Shown one piece after another: positions 8,173 to 16,694 of a stretch of DNA of 64,000 nucleotides. Below the pieces are notes generated by a model. That model was not told where the DNA came from. It ran no database searches and worked only from the letters and a program-made list of their open reading frames with translations. The stretch comes from Niastella koreensis GR20-10 (lineage in GTDB: Bacteria > Bacteroidota > Bacteroidia > Chitinophagales > Chitinophagaceae), in assembly GCF_000246855.1 (NCBI RefSeq), contig NC_016609.1, forward strand, positions 6,584,744 to 6,648,743, given 5' to 3'. The translations under genes and the position numbers were made by a program. Each line of letters begins with the position of its first letter. The stretch's first letter is position 1.

Positions 8173-11100
8173 TTAGAATTCAATATTTAACCCGGTCACC
8201 AACAGCTTGGTCAGTGGCCGTTCAAACGAACCCTCCCCTTCCGGATCGTAATCCTTTTGTTTGGCAAATGTGAAGTAGTTTTTGGCGCTTACATACCAGC
8301 GTAAACTGTTCACATGAAACTTCCGGGAAATGTTTTTGGGCAGCGTGTACCCCAGGGTTATGTTCCTGATCTTTACAAAGGAACCATCCTTGTAACCGAG
8401 CGTGGTAGCAAACGGCAGGGAGGCTCTTGAAATATTGGCATTCGGACGGGGATAATCGTTCGTTGGGTTTTCCGGTGTCCAGTAGTTTACGTTAGCGCCA
8501 TTTTCGATGGCATTGGGTTCAAACTTATTGGCATAATCCGATACAAAGGTTTGTCCCACGCGGGCGAACACATATACGTTCAGGTCGAAGCTTTTGTAAG
8601 TTACATCGTTGCTGAAACCAAGCGTATAGTTGGGCACTGCCGAACCTACTACCGTTCTATCGTAAGTAGCATCGATCTTGCCATCGGGCTGGCCTTTATC
8701 GCCACTCAGGTCGGCTACGCGAATATCGCCGGGTTTATAACCAAAGCTTTTGGCCAGGGCTGAATCCTGTATTTGCCAGATGCCTTCTTTTTTAAAGTCA
8801 TAGAACGATTTTACGGGCGAACCAATGAACAGCCCACCAGCCACATCGTTCTTACCATTTACCAGGTCGGTGATGCGTTCTTTATTGCGGGTATAGGTGA
8901 TAGCGCTTGACCAGGTAAGGTCTTTTGTTTGCACATTCACGGTACGCAATGAAACTTCCACCCCATTGTTACGGGTTTTACCCACGTTCTCTACCACTTT
9001 GGTGTGCCCCGATGAACCTGGCAATGGACGCAGCAACAACAGGTCGCGGGTTTTTGAATCGTAATAGTCTACACTGGCGCTGATGCGGTTCCTGAACAAA
9101 CCGAAGTCTAACCCAATGTTCTGTGTACCGGTCATTTCCCATTTCAGGTTGCGGTTACCATTCTGCGGGTCAAAACCATAAGCCAGCATACTGATATCGT
9201 TGAAAGAAAACGGAATGAGTATTAGCCCGGTTGTTGTTGAGTAGGGTTTAACGGCTGCATTACCGGCTACCCCATAACTGGCGCGTAATTTAAGATCACT
9301 GATCAACGACTGGTCTTTCATAAAGTCTTCATCGATGATGCGCCAGGCTACTGCAGCAGAGGGAAAGAACGACCAGCGGTTCTCTTTCAATAAAACCGAT
9401 GAACCATCGGCGCGGCCGGTTACGGTTAACAGGTATTTGCCTTTATAACCATAGTTCAACCGAAATGCGCCTGATAACAGGTTGCTGCCAACGTAATTAC
9501 TCCAGATGCCCAGGTTCGATGGGTTGTTCAGCAACGCCCTCCAGCCCTGGCCAGGGATCAACTGCCCTGTTCCCTGGGCATAAGAACTATCTACCCTGTT
9601 GGAAAGATAGCTGGTAACTGCTGTTACATCTATTGCATGATCGCCGAACTTCTTGTTCCAGGTGATGATGTTCTCCCAGATCAGATCTGCCTGGGTGGCA
9701 TTGGTAACTTTTGCCAGCGAACCGGTTGCCGTAAAACGGGTAATGGTGTTTTCGCCCAGGAACAATCCATTGCGCGAACTACCGTTGGTGATACCCAGGG
9801 TTGAACGCAAGGTAAGGCTGCTGAAAGGTTTCCATTCTGCATACGCCGAAGACAAAATACGGGTGGTATTGAATTCATTGATGTAAGCGCCAGCCTGTTC
9901 TTCCAACAGCGGGTTTATCTGGTTGGCATTACCCGGCAGCCTGATGAGCGAACCATCTGCCGCATAGGGCACGTAGTAAGGAATTACTTTGTTAGCAACG
10001 GTCAACACGTTATCGGTACGCCTGTTTTCATTGTAATAAGTTAACTGGCTTTGCAATCCTACTTTAAACGTTCCAATAACAGTTTGATCGATGTTCAGGC
10101 GTAAGGTATACCGGCCTGAGTAATCGTTATTGAGTAATCCTTTCTCTTTAAAATAATCGAAAGAGAAGAACACTTTTGTTTTGTCGCTGCCTGCGGCCAC
10201 ATTCACGCCATAATCCTGTTGTGAACCATTCTTCAATAACAGTCCGGGCCAGTAAGTAGAAACATTATCTTGCACGGCCTTCAGATCTGCACCGAATAAC
10301 TTGGCGTCATCGGCCGATGAGCTCCAGGTGCCGGCCGTACGGGCGCCCTGGCGTTTTAAATCGGCAAACTGCTGACCATTCATCGGTACCGGGTAGCCGG
10401 TTTCTTTGTTCACGCCATAATAGGTATTCACACCTACCCTTACTTTACCGGCAGCGCCTCTTTTGGTAGTAATGATGATTACGCCATTGGCGCCGCGTGA
10501 ACCATAAATAGCGGTGGAAGAGGCGTCTTTCAGCACTTCCATCGACTGAATATCGTTGGGGTTTATATCCTGGAAGTTGGGGTATTGGATGCCATCTACA
10601 ATAAACAGCGGCGTGTTTTGTGCAAGGATGGACCGGTTACCCCGTACGGTTACATTTACGCTTGAACCGGCGCCACCGCTGGTACGGGTAATGTCTACCC
10701 CGGCCACTTTACCCTGCACACTTTCCATTACGTTACCGGCTGCGATCTTTTTTACTTCATCGCCTTTCAACGATACTACCGAACCGGTAAGGTCTCTTTT
10801 CTTTACGGTACCATAACCAATCACTACAATGTTCTCCAGGCTGGATGATGCTGATACCAGCGACAGGTTGATCTGGGTATTGTCGCCCACTTTTATTTCC
10901 TGCGGGTCGAACCCAACATAGGAAAACACCAGCACATCGTTGTCTTCGGCCGTAATGGTGAACACACCCTGCTCATTGGTGGTGGTGGCTTTGGTGGAGC
11001 CTTTTATAGTTACGGTTACGCCGGAGAGCGGCACTCCGTTTGGGTCAGTTATTTTTCCCGTTACTTTTTTCTCCGTGGTCTGGCGTGCCGCATCTTCATT

Positions 11101-11442
11101 GATCACAATGAGGCCGTTGGCCATAAACCGGTAGGTAAGGATGGTTTGAGAAAACAGATTATCAAGCGCCTGGCGAATGTCTACATTCTCCAGGTTGATT
11201 GTCACTTTTTGCCTGATGGCCGACAACTGGTTATTGTACAGGAACCGGTAGTTGGTTTGTTTTTCGATATTGATGAGGATGCCGGCGATTTCAGCATTCC
11301 TGTACCGGAGGTTCAGTCGTTGACCAAATCCCCGGGCCGACACCTGCAGCACAAAAACAAGTAATAAGAATGAGGTTATTTTCATAACAAGCAGCGCATT
11401 GGAAAGCAACGGGCTTTTTATGCCCGTTCTAAAACTTTTCAT
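8173..11442 (-). CDS. SusC/RagA-family TonB-dependent transporter with N-terminal STN domain
   Basis: Outer-membrane TonB-dependent import channel for oligosaccharides. 1089 residues. After a signal peptide (hydrophobic segment about residues 17-36), residues about 40-112 form an STN (secretin and TonB N-terminal) domain, the part that talks to a FecR-type anti-sigma factor. A carboxypeptidase-regulatory-like beta-sandwich (VTGKITDPNGVPLSGVTVTIKG, about 128-200) and a plug domain with the SusC signature (VVVIGYGTVKKRDLTGSV, then FIVDGIQYPN and SSTAIYGSRGANGVIIITTKRG) follow, and the rest is the barrel, ending TGLNIEF. The STN domain and the upstream fecR/sigma genes imply substrate-sensing trans-envelope regulation of this half of the locus. 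Confidence 0.96.
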   Translation of the reverse strand: MKSFRTGIKSPLLSNALLVMKITSFLLLVFVLQVSARGFGQRLNLRYRNAEIAGILINIEKQTNYRFLYNNQLSAIRQKVTINLENVDIRQALDNLFSQTILTYRFMANGLIVINEDAARQTTEKKVTGKITDPNGVPLSGVTVTIKGSTKATTTNEQGVFTITAEDNDVLVFSYVGFDPQEIKVGDNTQINLSLVSASSSLENIVVIGYGTVKKRDLTGSVVSLKGDEVKKIAAGNVMESVQGKVAGVDITRTSGGAGSSVNVTVRGNRSILAQNTPLFIVDGIQYPNFQDINPNDIQSMEVLKDASSTAIYGSRGANGVIIITTKRGAAGKVRVGVNTYYGVNKETGYPVPMNGQQFADLKRQGARTAGTWSSSADDAKLFGADLKAVQDNVSTYWPGLLLKNGSQQDYGVNVAAGSDKTKVFFSFDYFKEKGLLNNDYSGRYTLRLNIDQTVIGTFKVGLQSQLTYYNENRRTDNVLTVANKVIPYYVPYAADGSLIRLPGNANQINPLLEEQAGAYINEFNTTRILSSAYAEWKPFSSLTLRSTLGITNGSSRNGLFLGENTITRFTATGSLAKVTNATQADLIWENIITWNKKFGDHAIDVTAVTSYLSNRVDSSYAQGTGQLIPGQGWRALLNNPSNLGIWSNYVGSNLLSGAFRLNYGYKGKYLLTVTGRADGSSVLLKENRWSFFPSAAVAWRIIDEDFMKDQSLISDLKLRASYGVAGNAAVKPYSTTTGLILIPFSFNDISMLAYGFDPQNGNRNLKWEMTGTQNIGLDFGLFRNRISASVDYYDSKTRDLLLLRPLPGSSGHTKVVENVGKTRNNGVEVSLRTVNVQTKDLTWSSAITYTRNKERITDLVNGKNDVAGGLFIGSPVKSFYDFKKEGIWQIQDSALAKSFGYKPGDIRVADLSGDKGQPDGKIDATYDRTVVGSAVPNYTLGFSNDVTYKSFDLNVYVFARVGQTFVSDYANKFEPNAIENGANVNYWTPENPTNDYPRPNANISRASLPFATTLGYKDGSFVKIRNITLGYTLPKNISRKFHVNSLRWYVSAKNYFTFAKQKDYDPEGEGSFERPLTKLLVTGLNIEF

Positions 11443-11538
11443 ACATTAGTATTATTATGGGTTAAGAAATCACTTCCCCTCCCGCCTGCCAGCGGGTTGC
11501 GGAGAAAACAACACCAGAAAATTTTAACCTGTAGTACG

Positions 11539-11563
11539 CGGAGAATGCTGCCAACATTCTCCG
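11539..11563. other. Perfect 9-bp hairpin between fecR and susC
   Basis: CGGAGAATG (11539-11547) and CATTCTCCG (11555-11563) are perfectly complementary around a 7-base loop. On the minus strand it lies 28 bases after the fecR stop and about 97 bases before the susC start. It is followed by a T-rich stretch only when read on the plus strand, so it is not a classical terminator for fecR. It may set the fecR/susC expression ratio as a processing or attenuation site (inference). Confidence 0.6.
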
Positions 11564-11591
11564 TTTTCTTGGGTTATGTGGAATCCATATT

Positions 11592-12683
11592 TTATTTCGT
11601 CGATTTTATAAATACTTCATTGTTAACTATCCTTACCTCAAAAGGAACTGCCGCTTTTAAGGCCATAAAAGCCTGCTCCACGGTTTCGTTTTGCAGGGAA
11701 CCATTGAACTTCAACTGACGGGCAGCATCGTCTTCAAAATATACTTTGATATTGTACCATCTTTCCAGCTTGAGGGCCAGCTGCTCAAAATTGTCGCCAC
11801 GAAATTCGAGCCGGTTGTATACCCAGGCGGTCTCAATATGTTCACTGTCTTTTATGGTACTGTCTATATGAATGATCTGTTTGATAGCTGGTTCATTGGT
11901 ACCGGCAACCGGTACATTGGTAGCAGCAGTTTCAACACTGCTGACAGGTAAAACTATTTTTTCATTGGGATGCAGGTATACCGGACCGCCCTTTGTATCG
12001 CCCTTACGGGTTATTTGCACCAGTCCCCTGATGAGCGTGGTTTCAATTGTCTTTTCCTCGGGATATGATTTTACATTGAATGCAGTGCCCAGCACCCGGA
12101 TGTCGATGGTACCGGCATGCACAATGAATGGCTTTTTCTGATGCGTGGCCGGAGACAACACCTGTACCACATCAAAGAAAGCTTCCCCTTCGAGGGTTAT
12201 TTCGCGTTGGGGTCCATTGAAATTCGCATATACGATGCGGGAACCGGCGTTTAACCAAACTGTAGAGCCGTCGGGTAAAATGGTACGGGTTTTACTTCCC
12301 TTGGGGGCTACCACTTCATTGGCGGCCAAGGCCTGCTGTTTGTCTTTCCACGTTACAAACCACGCGCCCATAGCCAGTGCAATCACCGCAGCCGCTGCCC
12401 AATACAGGGTACGCCTTTTTTTAATGCGTACCACAGGCGCCTCCGACGTTCCGGCTGCTCTTTCCGCCTCGGCCAGTTGCAGAATGCGGTTGAGTTTATC
12501 GTTGGTGGCTGGTTCTTCGCCTGTTTGCGCATGTACCGGCCATAACTGGTGCAGCAGATCGTATTGCTGCATCAGCTCCGGATGCTGTTGCAACAGTTCT
12601 TTCAGTTCTTCCTTATCCTGTTCAGTAGCATCGCCGCTCAGATTGCGAGCCAGTAAAAACCAGATTCTTTCAGGTGTTTCCAT
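11592..12683 (-). CDS. FecR-type anti-sigma factor
   Basis: Inner-membrane anti-sigma factor that holds the ECF sigma factor encoded upstream (13070-13651) and releases it when the STN domain of SusC reports substrate. The ATG at 12683 (METPERIWFLLARNLSGDAT) was chosen over upstream in-frame ATGs because it opens with the usual FecR helical cytoplasmic region; product 363 residues. One membrane segment lies at about residues 92-112 (YWAAAAVIALAMGAWFV). The periplasmic FecR domain (LPDGSTVWLNAGSRI, LEGEAFFDV, VLGTAFNVKSY) follows, with a C-terminal DUF4974/STN-like domain (RLEFRGDNFEQLALKLERWY...). Order sigma-fecR-susC-susD is the classical Bacteroidota arrangement. Confidence 0.95.
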   Translation of the reverse strand: METPERIWFLLARNLSGDATEQDKEELKELLQQHPELMQQYDLLHQLWPVHAQTGEEPATNDKLNRILQLAEAERAAGTSEAPVVRIKKRRTLYWAAAAVIALAMGAWFVTWKDKQQALAANEVVAPKGSKTRTILPDGSTVWLNAGSRIVYANFNGPQREITLEGEAFFDVVQVLSPATHQKKPFIVHAGTIDIRVLGTAFNVKSYPEEKTIETTLIRGLVQITRKGDTKGGPVYLHPNEKIVLPVSSVETAATNVPVAGTNEPAIKQIIHIDSTIKDSEHIETAWVYNRLEFRGDNFEQLALKLERWYNIKVYFEDDAARQLKFNGSLQNETVEQAFMALKAAVPFEVRIVNNEVFIKSTK

Positions 12684-13069
12684 TATGCTTATAAGGACAG
12701 GCATTTTTGAATACACCATTAAAGGTTTTAAAAATAAATTTTGTGGAAGTAGGTGGTGGGTTGACACGTTAACAGGTTAACATGTTGACAGGGTTGACAA
12801 GTTAATACGTTGACACGTTAACAGGGTGACGAGAAAGAAGTAGCTTAAGTGGGTAAAGTAGGAGGTTGATAGAGTTGACGGAGTTGACAGGGTTGATAAA
12901 GGGGAATACAGAATACTGGTAAAAGCCTAAAGGTTAAAGGCTAAAGCCAAAACCCGGGAGTGTATTTGCTTTAAGCTTTTGGCTTTTGGCTTTTGGCTTT
13001 TGGCTTTTGGCTTTTGGCTTTTGGCTTTCTGCTTTGAGCTGTATTCGCTTGTGGCTTGCGGCTTGAAGC
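12684..13069. repeat. 386-bp intergenic region made of word repeats
   Basis: Between the sigma factor and fecR. 12762-12905 is filled with gttgacacgttaacagg-type words (GTTGAC, GTTAAC). 12976-13024 is an exact tandem array of seven 7-bp units CTTTTGG. 13025-13095 continues as gcttgcggcttgaagc words that run into the 3' end of the sigma gene. No ORF or terminator with a T-run found. If sigma and fecR are co-transcribed the message would contain this long repetitive spacer, which is unusual for a sigma/anti-sigma pair. Confidence 0.85.
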
Positions 13070-13651
13070 TCACAGCTTGCGGCTTGAGGCTGTTTTCACC
13101 GTAACTTTACTGACCTGCAATTCGGTACATATCTTCTTAATTGCAATAGCCATTTGTACGTCAACGGTATTGAGAGAAATATTGAGAATTTCGGCTACTT
13201 CACGGTGTTTGAGGCCGTCTTCGCGCACCAGTTTGAAGATCATTTTACAGCGGGGAGGTAAATTTTCCACTGCCTGGTGCATGCGTTTCATCATTTCGGC
13301 AGTGACCAGGAGGTTATAGGGATCGGCGGCCAGCTGACCGGTTTCTATGTCCAGGTCATCGAATGGCGCCCTGATGAGGTCGGATGCTTTTTGGGAAATG
13401 GCATTCAATGCCCTGTTCTTTACTGCTACATATAAATAAACCGTAAGATTTTCTACTTCGTTTATGCGGTGGCGATTGCTCCATAATTTCACAAGCACAT
13501 CTTCTACAATTTCTTCGGCTACTTCTGGGGAGCGGGTGATTACGCGGGCAAAGTGATGGAGGCGTTTACTGAATAATTTGTACAACTCTGCCAGGCATTG
13601 TTCGTTTCCGGCATGGATACCTTGTTGAATATGTGGCAGGCCAATGGTCAT
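13070..13651 (-). CDS. ECF RNA polymerase sigma-70 factor (FecI-like)
   Basis: Directs RNA polymerase to the FecR-controlled susC/susD promoter. 193 residues. Region 2 at about residues 12-80 (LYKLFSKRLHHFARVITRS, AEEIVEDVLVKLW) and region 4 at about 125-178 (LPPRCKMIFKLVREDGLKHREVAEIL, then NISLNTVDVQM, the helix-turn-helix). ATG at 13651. The last residues (TASSRKL) are encoded by a GCTTGCGGCTTGAGGC word-repeat stretch, so the C-terminal tail may have been created by repeat spread into the gene end. Confidence 0.94.
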   Translation of the reverse strand: MTIGLPHIQQGIHAGNEQCLAELYKLFSKRLHHFARVITRSPEVAEEIVEDVLVKLWSNRHRINEVENLTVYLYVAVKNRALNAISQKASDLIRAPFDDLDIETGQLAADPYNLLVTAEMMKRMHQAVENLPPRCKMIFKLVREDGLKHREVAEILNISLNTVDVQMAIAIKKICTELQVSKVTVKTASSRKL

Positions 13652-13718
13652 ACGTTTTCAATAAGCAATCAATCGGGGTTAAATGTAGGCATTTTTTGGT
13701 TATGATGAAATACCGTTA

Positions 13719-13787
13719 GGTGGGTCGCCCTTAAAGGGCGGCTCACCTTGAAGCAAAAGGTGAGCCACTCTGAAAGAGTGACCCATC
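13719..13787. repeat. Cloverleaf-like nested inverted repeat (four-way junction)
   Basis: Sixty-nine bases fold almost without unpaired residues. The outer stem is GGTGGGTC (13719-13726) with GACCCATC (13780-13787), one G-T wobble. Inside lie three hairpins: GCCCT/AGGGC (13727-13739), GGCTCACCTT/AAGGTGAGCC with a 7-base loop (13740-13766), and ACTCT/AGAGT (13767-13779). It ends directly beside the GH43 stop codon, so it forms the 3' end of the GH43 message. It is not a tRNA: no T-arm or anticodon conservation. A second copy was not found in the window. Confidence 0.8.
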
Positions 13788-15392
13788 TTATTCAATTCTA
13801 AACCAGTCTATATCTGCCCAACCTGCATCGTTGGTAACGCTGGTACGTGTGCAGAACAATCCAACCTTGGCGCCGATCCATCTGCCGGGCACGGCCGAAA
13901 ATTCATCGCCAGCGGAAGTAAACTGCTGTCCATCTTCACTATACGAAAAATTACATTTGGCGCCCTTGCTCACCTGAACGCGCAAATACGTAGTAGCGCC
14001 TGAGATCTTACCAATCATCTTTTCCTGTTCTGGTTTACCGCCTTCCGCTTTATTACAGATCACATAGGAAAGATAAATACCGTCTTCTTTTTTGGTGAGT
14101 TGAACCAAGACGTAGTCGGACCCCATCACGATCAAGCCAGTCTTTTCTCCGGCCAGCCGGGGTTTAAAATCCAGTTTAACCATTGCCGTAAATTCAGGTG
14201 CGGGAAATTTCTGCATCAGCACATTGGGCACAAACCACATATTTTTGGCAGAGTCGGGTATGTAACCGGAGAACAAACGCAGGTGACCATTACCGGGAAA
14301 AGCCCAAAAGGGTTTGGGGTTGGCCTGCCATTGCCATTGCAGGCCCATGGTATTGCCATTAAATTCATCGGTCTCCTGTGGTGTTTGTACGGGATATGTT
14401 TTACCAACGTTTGGCTTTTTATAGGTCTGCACCGGTTCGCCTTTTCCATCGCCATCCTTGTCAATACCGATCACCGGCCAGTTATTCACCCATTTCATTG
14501 GTTGCAGTAGTACCACGCGTCCGTATGCTTCCAGGTCCTGGAAATGCAGGAACCAGTCTTCACCGGTTTGGGTGGTTACCCAGGCGCCCTGGTGCGGGCC
14601 ATTGATGGCAGAGCTGCCCTGGTCCATCACTACTTTTCTTTCATAAGGGCCATACACATTTTTCGACCGAATTACCAATTGCCAACCGGTTGGCACACCG
14701 CCTGCCGGCGCAAAGATGTAATAATAGCCATTGCGTTTGTAGAACTTGGGCCCTTCAAGCGTGGGGTCCTGGTCGTGACCATCGAACACCAGTACGCCGT
14801 CATCGAGCACTTTGGTACCGGTTGCATCGAGTTGTTTTACCACCAACACACTTTTTATTCCGGCCCGGCTGCCTGCATAGGCATGCACCAGGTATACTTT
14901 GCCATCATCATCCCACAACGGGCAGGGATCGATCAATCCTTTGCCGGCCTCTACCATAATGGGGTCTGTCCAGGGACCGTTGATGTTCTTTGATTTCAGT
15001 ACATAGATGCCAAAATCGGGATCGGGGTAATAAATGTAAAACTCACCATTGTGATACCGGATCGAGGGCGCCCATACGCCATTGCCATGCTGCGTTTTTG
15101 AAAAATGATCATAAGGTGGCTGGCGTTTTAAGGCATGGCCAATAATGGTCCAGTTTACCAGGTCTTTTGAATGCAGAATGGGCAACCCGGGAATACCATC
15201 AAAGCTGGATGCCACTAAATAATAATCATCGCCTACCCGGCACGCATCGGGGTCTGAATAATCGGCATGCAACACCGGGTTCTTATAGGTGCCGTTCTTA
15301 TTATCCGCTACCCATACTTTTGATACGTAGGGTTGCTGGGCTACGGCCGTTAGGCTTAAGAAAGAAAATGTTAGTACAAATAGTTTTTTCAT
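13788..15392 (-). CDS. GH43-family glycosidase with C-terminal beta-sandwich
   Basis: Predicted exported alpha-L-arabinofuranosidase or beta-xylosidase-type enzyme, here probably trimming arabinan, galactan or xylogalacturonan side chains of pectin. 534 residues; signal peptide MKKLFVLTFSFLSLTAVAQ. The five-bladed propeller (about 30-340) carries the GH43 acidic residues: catalytic base in NPVLHADYSDPDAC (about residue 46), pKa modulator in GLIDPCPLWDDDGKVYLVHAY, and acid in DPTLEGPKFYKRNGYYYI. Residues about 345-534 form a concanavalin-like domain (QETDEFNGNTMGLQWQWQANPK...), as in two-domain GH43 enzymes. ATG at 15392. Exact subfamily and linkage cannot be read from sequence alone. Confidence 0.9.
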   Translation of the reverse strand: MKKLFVLTFSFLSLTAVAQQPYVSKVWVADNKNGTYKNPVLHADYSDPDACRVGDDYYLVASSFDGIPGLPILHSKDLVNWTIIGHALKRQPPYDHFSKTQHGNGVWAPSIRYHNGEFYIYYPDPDFGIYVLKSKNINGPWTDPIMVEAGKGLIDPCPLWDDDGKVYLVHAYAGSRAGIKSVLVVKQLDATGTKVLDDGVLVFDGHDQDPTLEGPKFYKRNGYYYIFAPAGGVPTGWQLVIRSKNVYGPYERKVVMDQGSSAINGPHQGAWVTTQTGEDWFLHFQDLEAYGRVVLLQPMKWVNNWPVIGIDKDGDGKGEPVQTYKKPNVGKTYPVQTPQETDEFNGNTMGLQWQWQANPKPFWAFPGNGHLRLFSGYIPDSAKNMWFVPNVLMQKFPAPEFTAMVKLDFKPRLAGEKTGLIVMGSDYVLVQLTKKEDGIYLSYVICNKAEGGKPEQEKMIGKISGATTYLRVQVSKGAKCNFSYSEDGQQFTSAGDEFSAVPGRWIGAKVGLFCTRTSVTNDAGWADIDWFRIE

Positions 15393-15613
15393 TATGTGGT
15401 GTTTCGTAAATCGAGCCTCCCCCCGGCTCTCCGCCAGCTGGCGGAAGGGGAGTGTGGCAACCTCGCGATAAATTTCAACTTGTTAACTCGTCAACTTTCT
15501 TCCCGTTATCAACCCTATCAACTTCCGTCAACTCTATCAACCACCTGCTTCACTCCACCTCATCTCCTTCTTTCCCGTTAACCTTTTAACTTGTCAACGT
15601 GTTAACTTGCCAA
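15393..15613. repeat. Intergenic word repeats between pectinesterase and GH43
   Basis: 15475-15613 is dominated by gttaactcgtcaac, tatcaacttccgtcaac and cttgtcaacgtgttaac words. 15431-15444 is a 14-bp perfect palindrome CCGCCAGCTGGCGG flanked by C-rich and G-rich runs. The word stretch begins at the TAG stop codon of the pectinesterase. No gene seen. Confidence 0.75.
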
Positions 15614-16591
15614 CTACTCCGGAAGCCAGTCCCCAAAAATATTCTTTAAAGTATACTCCTTAACTTCTTTTGTACTCAATTGATGCGACCAGGTGGCACG
15701 GCCGCTTGGGTTAGCGCCGGCACCGCTGCTATTGTATTCTGCATAAAAGGCTGTCTTTTCGTTCCCGGGGTTGCGCCAGTTATCCCAGCCAATGGGCGCA
15801 ATGTGCTCACCCATTTTGGTATTGATGTAAACGGTTCTTGCATATGGACGCCAGGGACGGCCCAGCAATACTTTATGCGCTGCCGTATCGGCAATGAGTG
15901 TGCAATTGAAAAATACAAATCCGTACGACTGGCGCGGAGTGGTAGAGGCAGCGGTGATGTAAGAGTTCATCAGGCTTTTGATGGTGCAATTTTCAAACAC
16001 ACAGGTGGCAGGACCGAATATAAAATCGGTAGTGCCTTCTATATAACAATTCTTATAATACTGGCGGCTGCTGTCGATGCCAACATACAATGTATCCTGG
16101 TTGCCCAATAACCGGCAGTTCACTATTTCACAACGATCGCTTTCGGCATGCAGGGCTACGGCCTGTCCTACCCGGCCTGCGGTATTTTGGATAGTAAGAT
16201 TTTCGGCCCTGAAATCATTGCCCTTTACAATTACGGTGTAAGAATTGAAGGTGCTGTATTTATCCCGGCCGCTGGCAACATCCAGGCCATTGGGCAGAGG
16301 CTTGCCACTGTAATCGTCATTGGTGATGATGGTGCTGTCGCGGCTCTCCCCTAACAAGGTAATGTTTGTTTTCCAGGAAGGCACCACCAGCTTTTCGTGG
16401 TACACGCCTTTCTTGATAAAAATGGTTACGCGCTCCTGTGAAAAATCGCGCATGGCATTTACAGCTTCCTGAATAGTTTTATAATTACCACTGCCATCCT
16501 GCGCTACGGTTAAATACTTAGGATACATTTGTTGCGCATTTACATATACAACTGGCACGAGTAAAAACAAGAAAAAACAGATTCTTTTCAT
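15614..16591 (-). CDS. Pectinesterase (CE8)
   Basis: Removes methyl esters from homogalacturonan so that lyases and GH28 can act. 325 residues from ATG 16591, chosen because it opens with a signal peptide (MKRICFFLFLLVPVVYVNA); the upstream frame extension is non-coding. The beta-helix shows all CE8 signatures: AQDGSGNYKTIQEAV at the N-terminus, GNQDTLYVG near residue 165, EGTTDFIFGPATCVFENC near 188 and LGRPWRPYARTVYINTKM near 242. The oxyanion-hole Gln, both catalytic Asp residues and the substrate Arg are therefore present. A paralogous CE8 domain sits inside the giant protein encoded upstream (17729-25810). Confidence 0.95.
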   Translation of the reverse strand: MKRICFFLFLLVPVVYVNAQQMYPKYLTVAQDGSGNYKTIQEAVNAMRDFSQERVTIFIKKGVYHEKLVVPSWKTNITLLGESRDSTIITNDDYSGKPLPNGLDVASGRDKYSTFNSYTVIVKGNDFRAENLTIQNTAGRVGQAVALHAESDRCEIVNCRLLGNQDTLYVGIDSSRQYYKNCYIEGTTDFIFGPATCVFENCTIKSLMNSYITAASTTPRQSYGFVFFNCTLIADTAAHKVLLGRPWRPYARTVYINTKMGEHIAPIGWDNWRNPGNEKTAFYAEYNSSGAGANPSGRATWSHQLSTKEVKEYTLKNIFGDWLPE

Positions 16592-16694
16592 CCCTTTGTT
16601 ATTGAGTTTGCAGGTTATTGGGTTCGTAGGTTCATAAGTCACATAAAAAATTGAGCTACCAACTTAATAACTCAAGAACTTAATAACTTATAAA

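Noticed and set aside
12145-12780. 211-codon plus-strand frame
   Set aside because: Antisense to fecR and extends into repeats; low-complexity Ser/Cys-rich product.
13719-13787. tRNA gene
   Set aside because: The cloverleaf shape lacks the conserved T-loop, D-loop and acceptor features and has 3-base hairpin loops, so it is not a tRNA.
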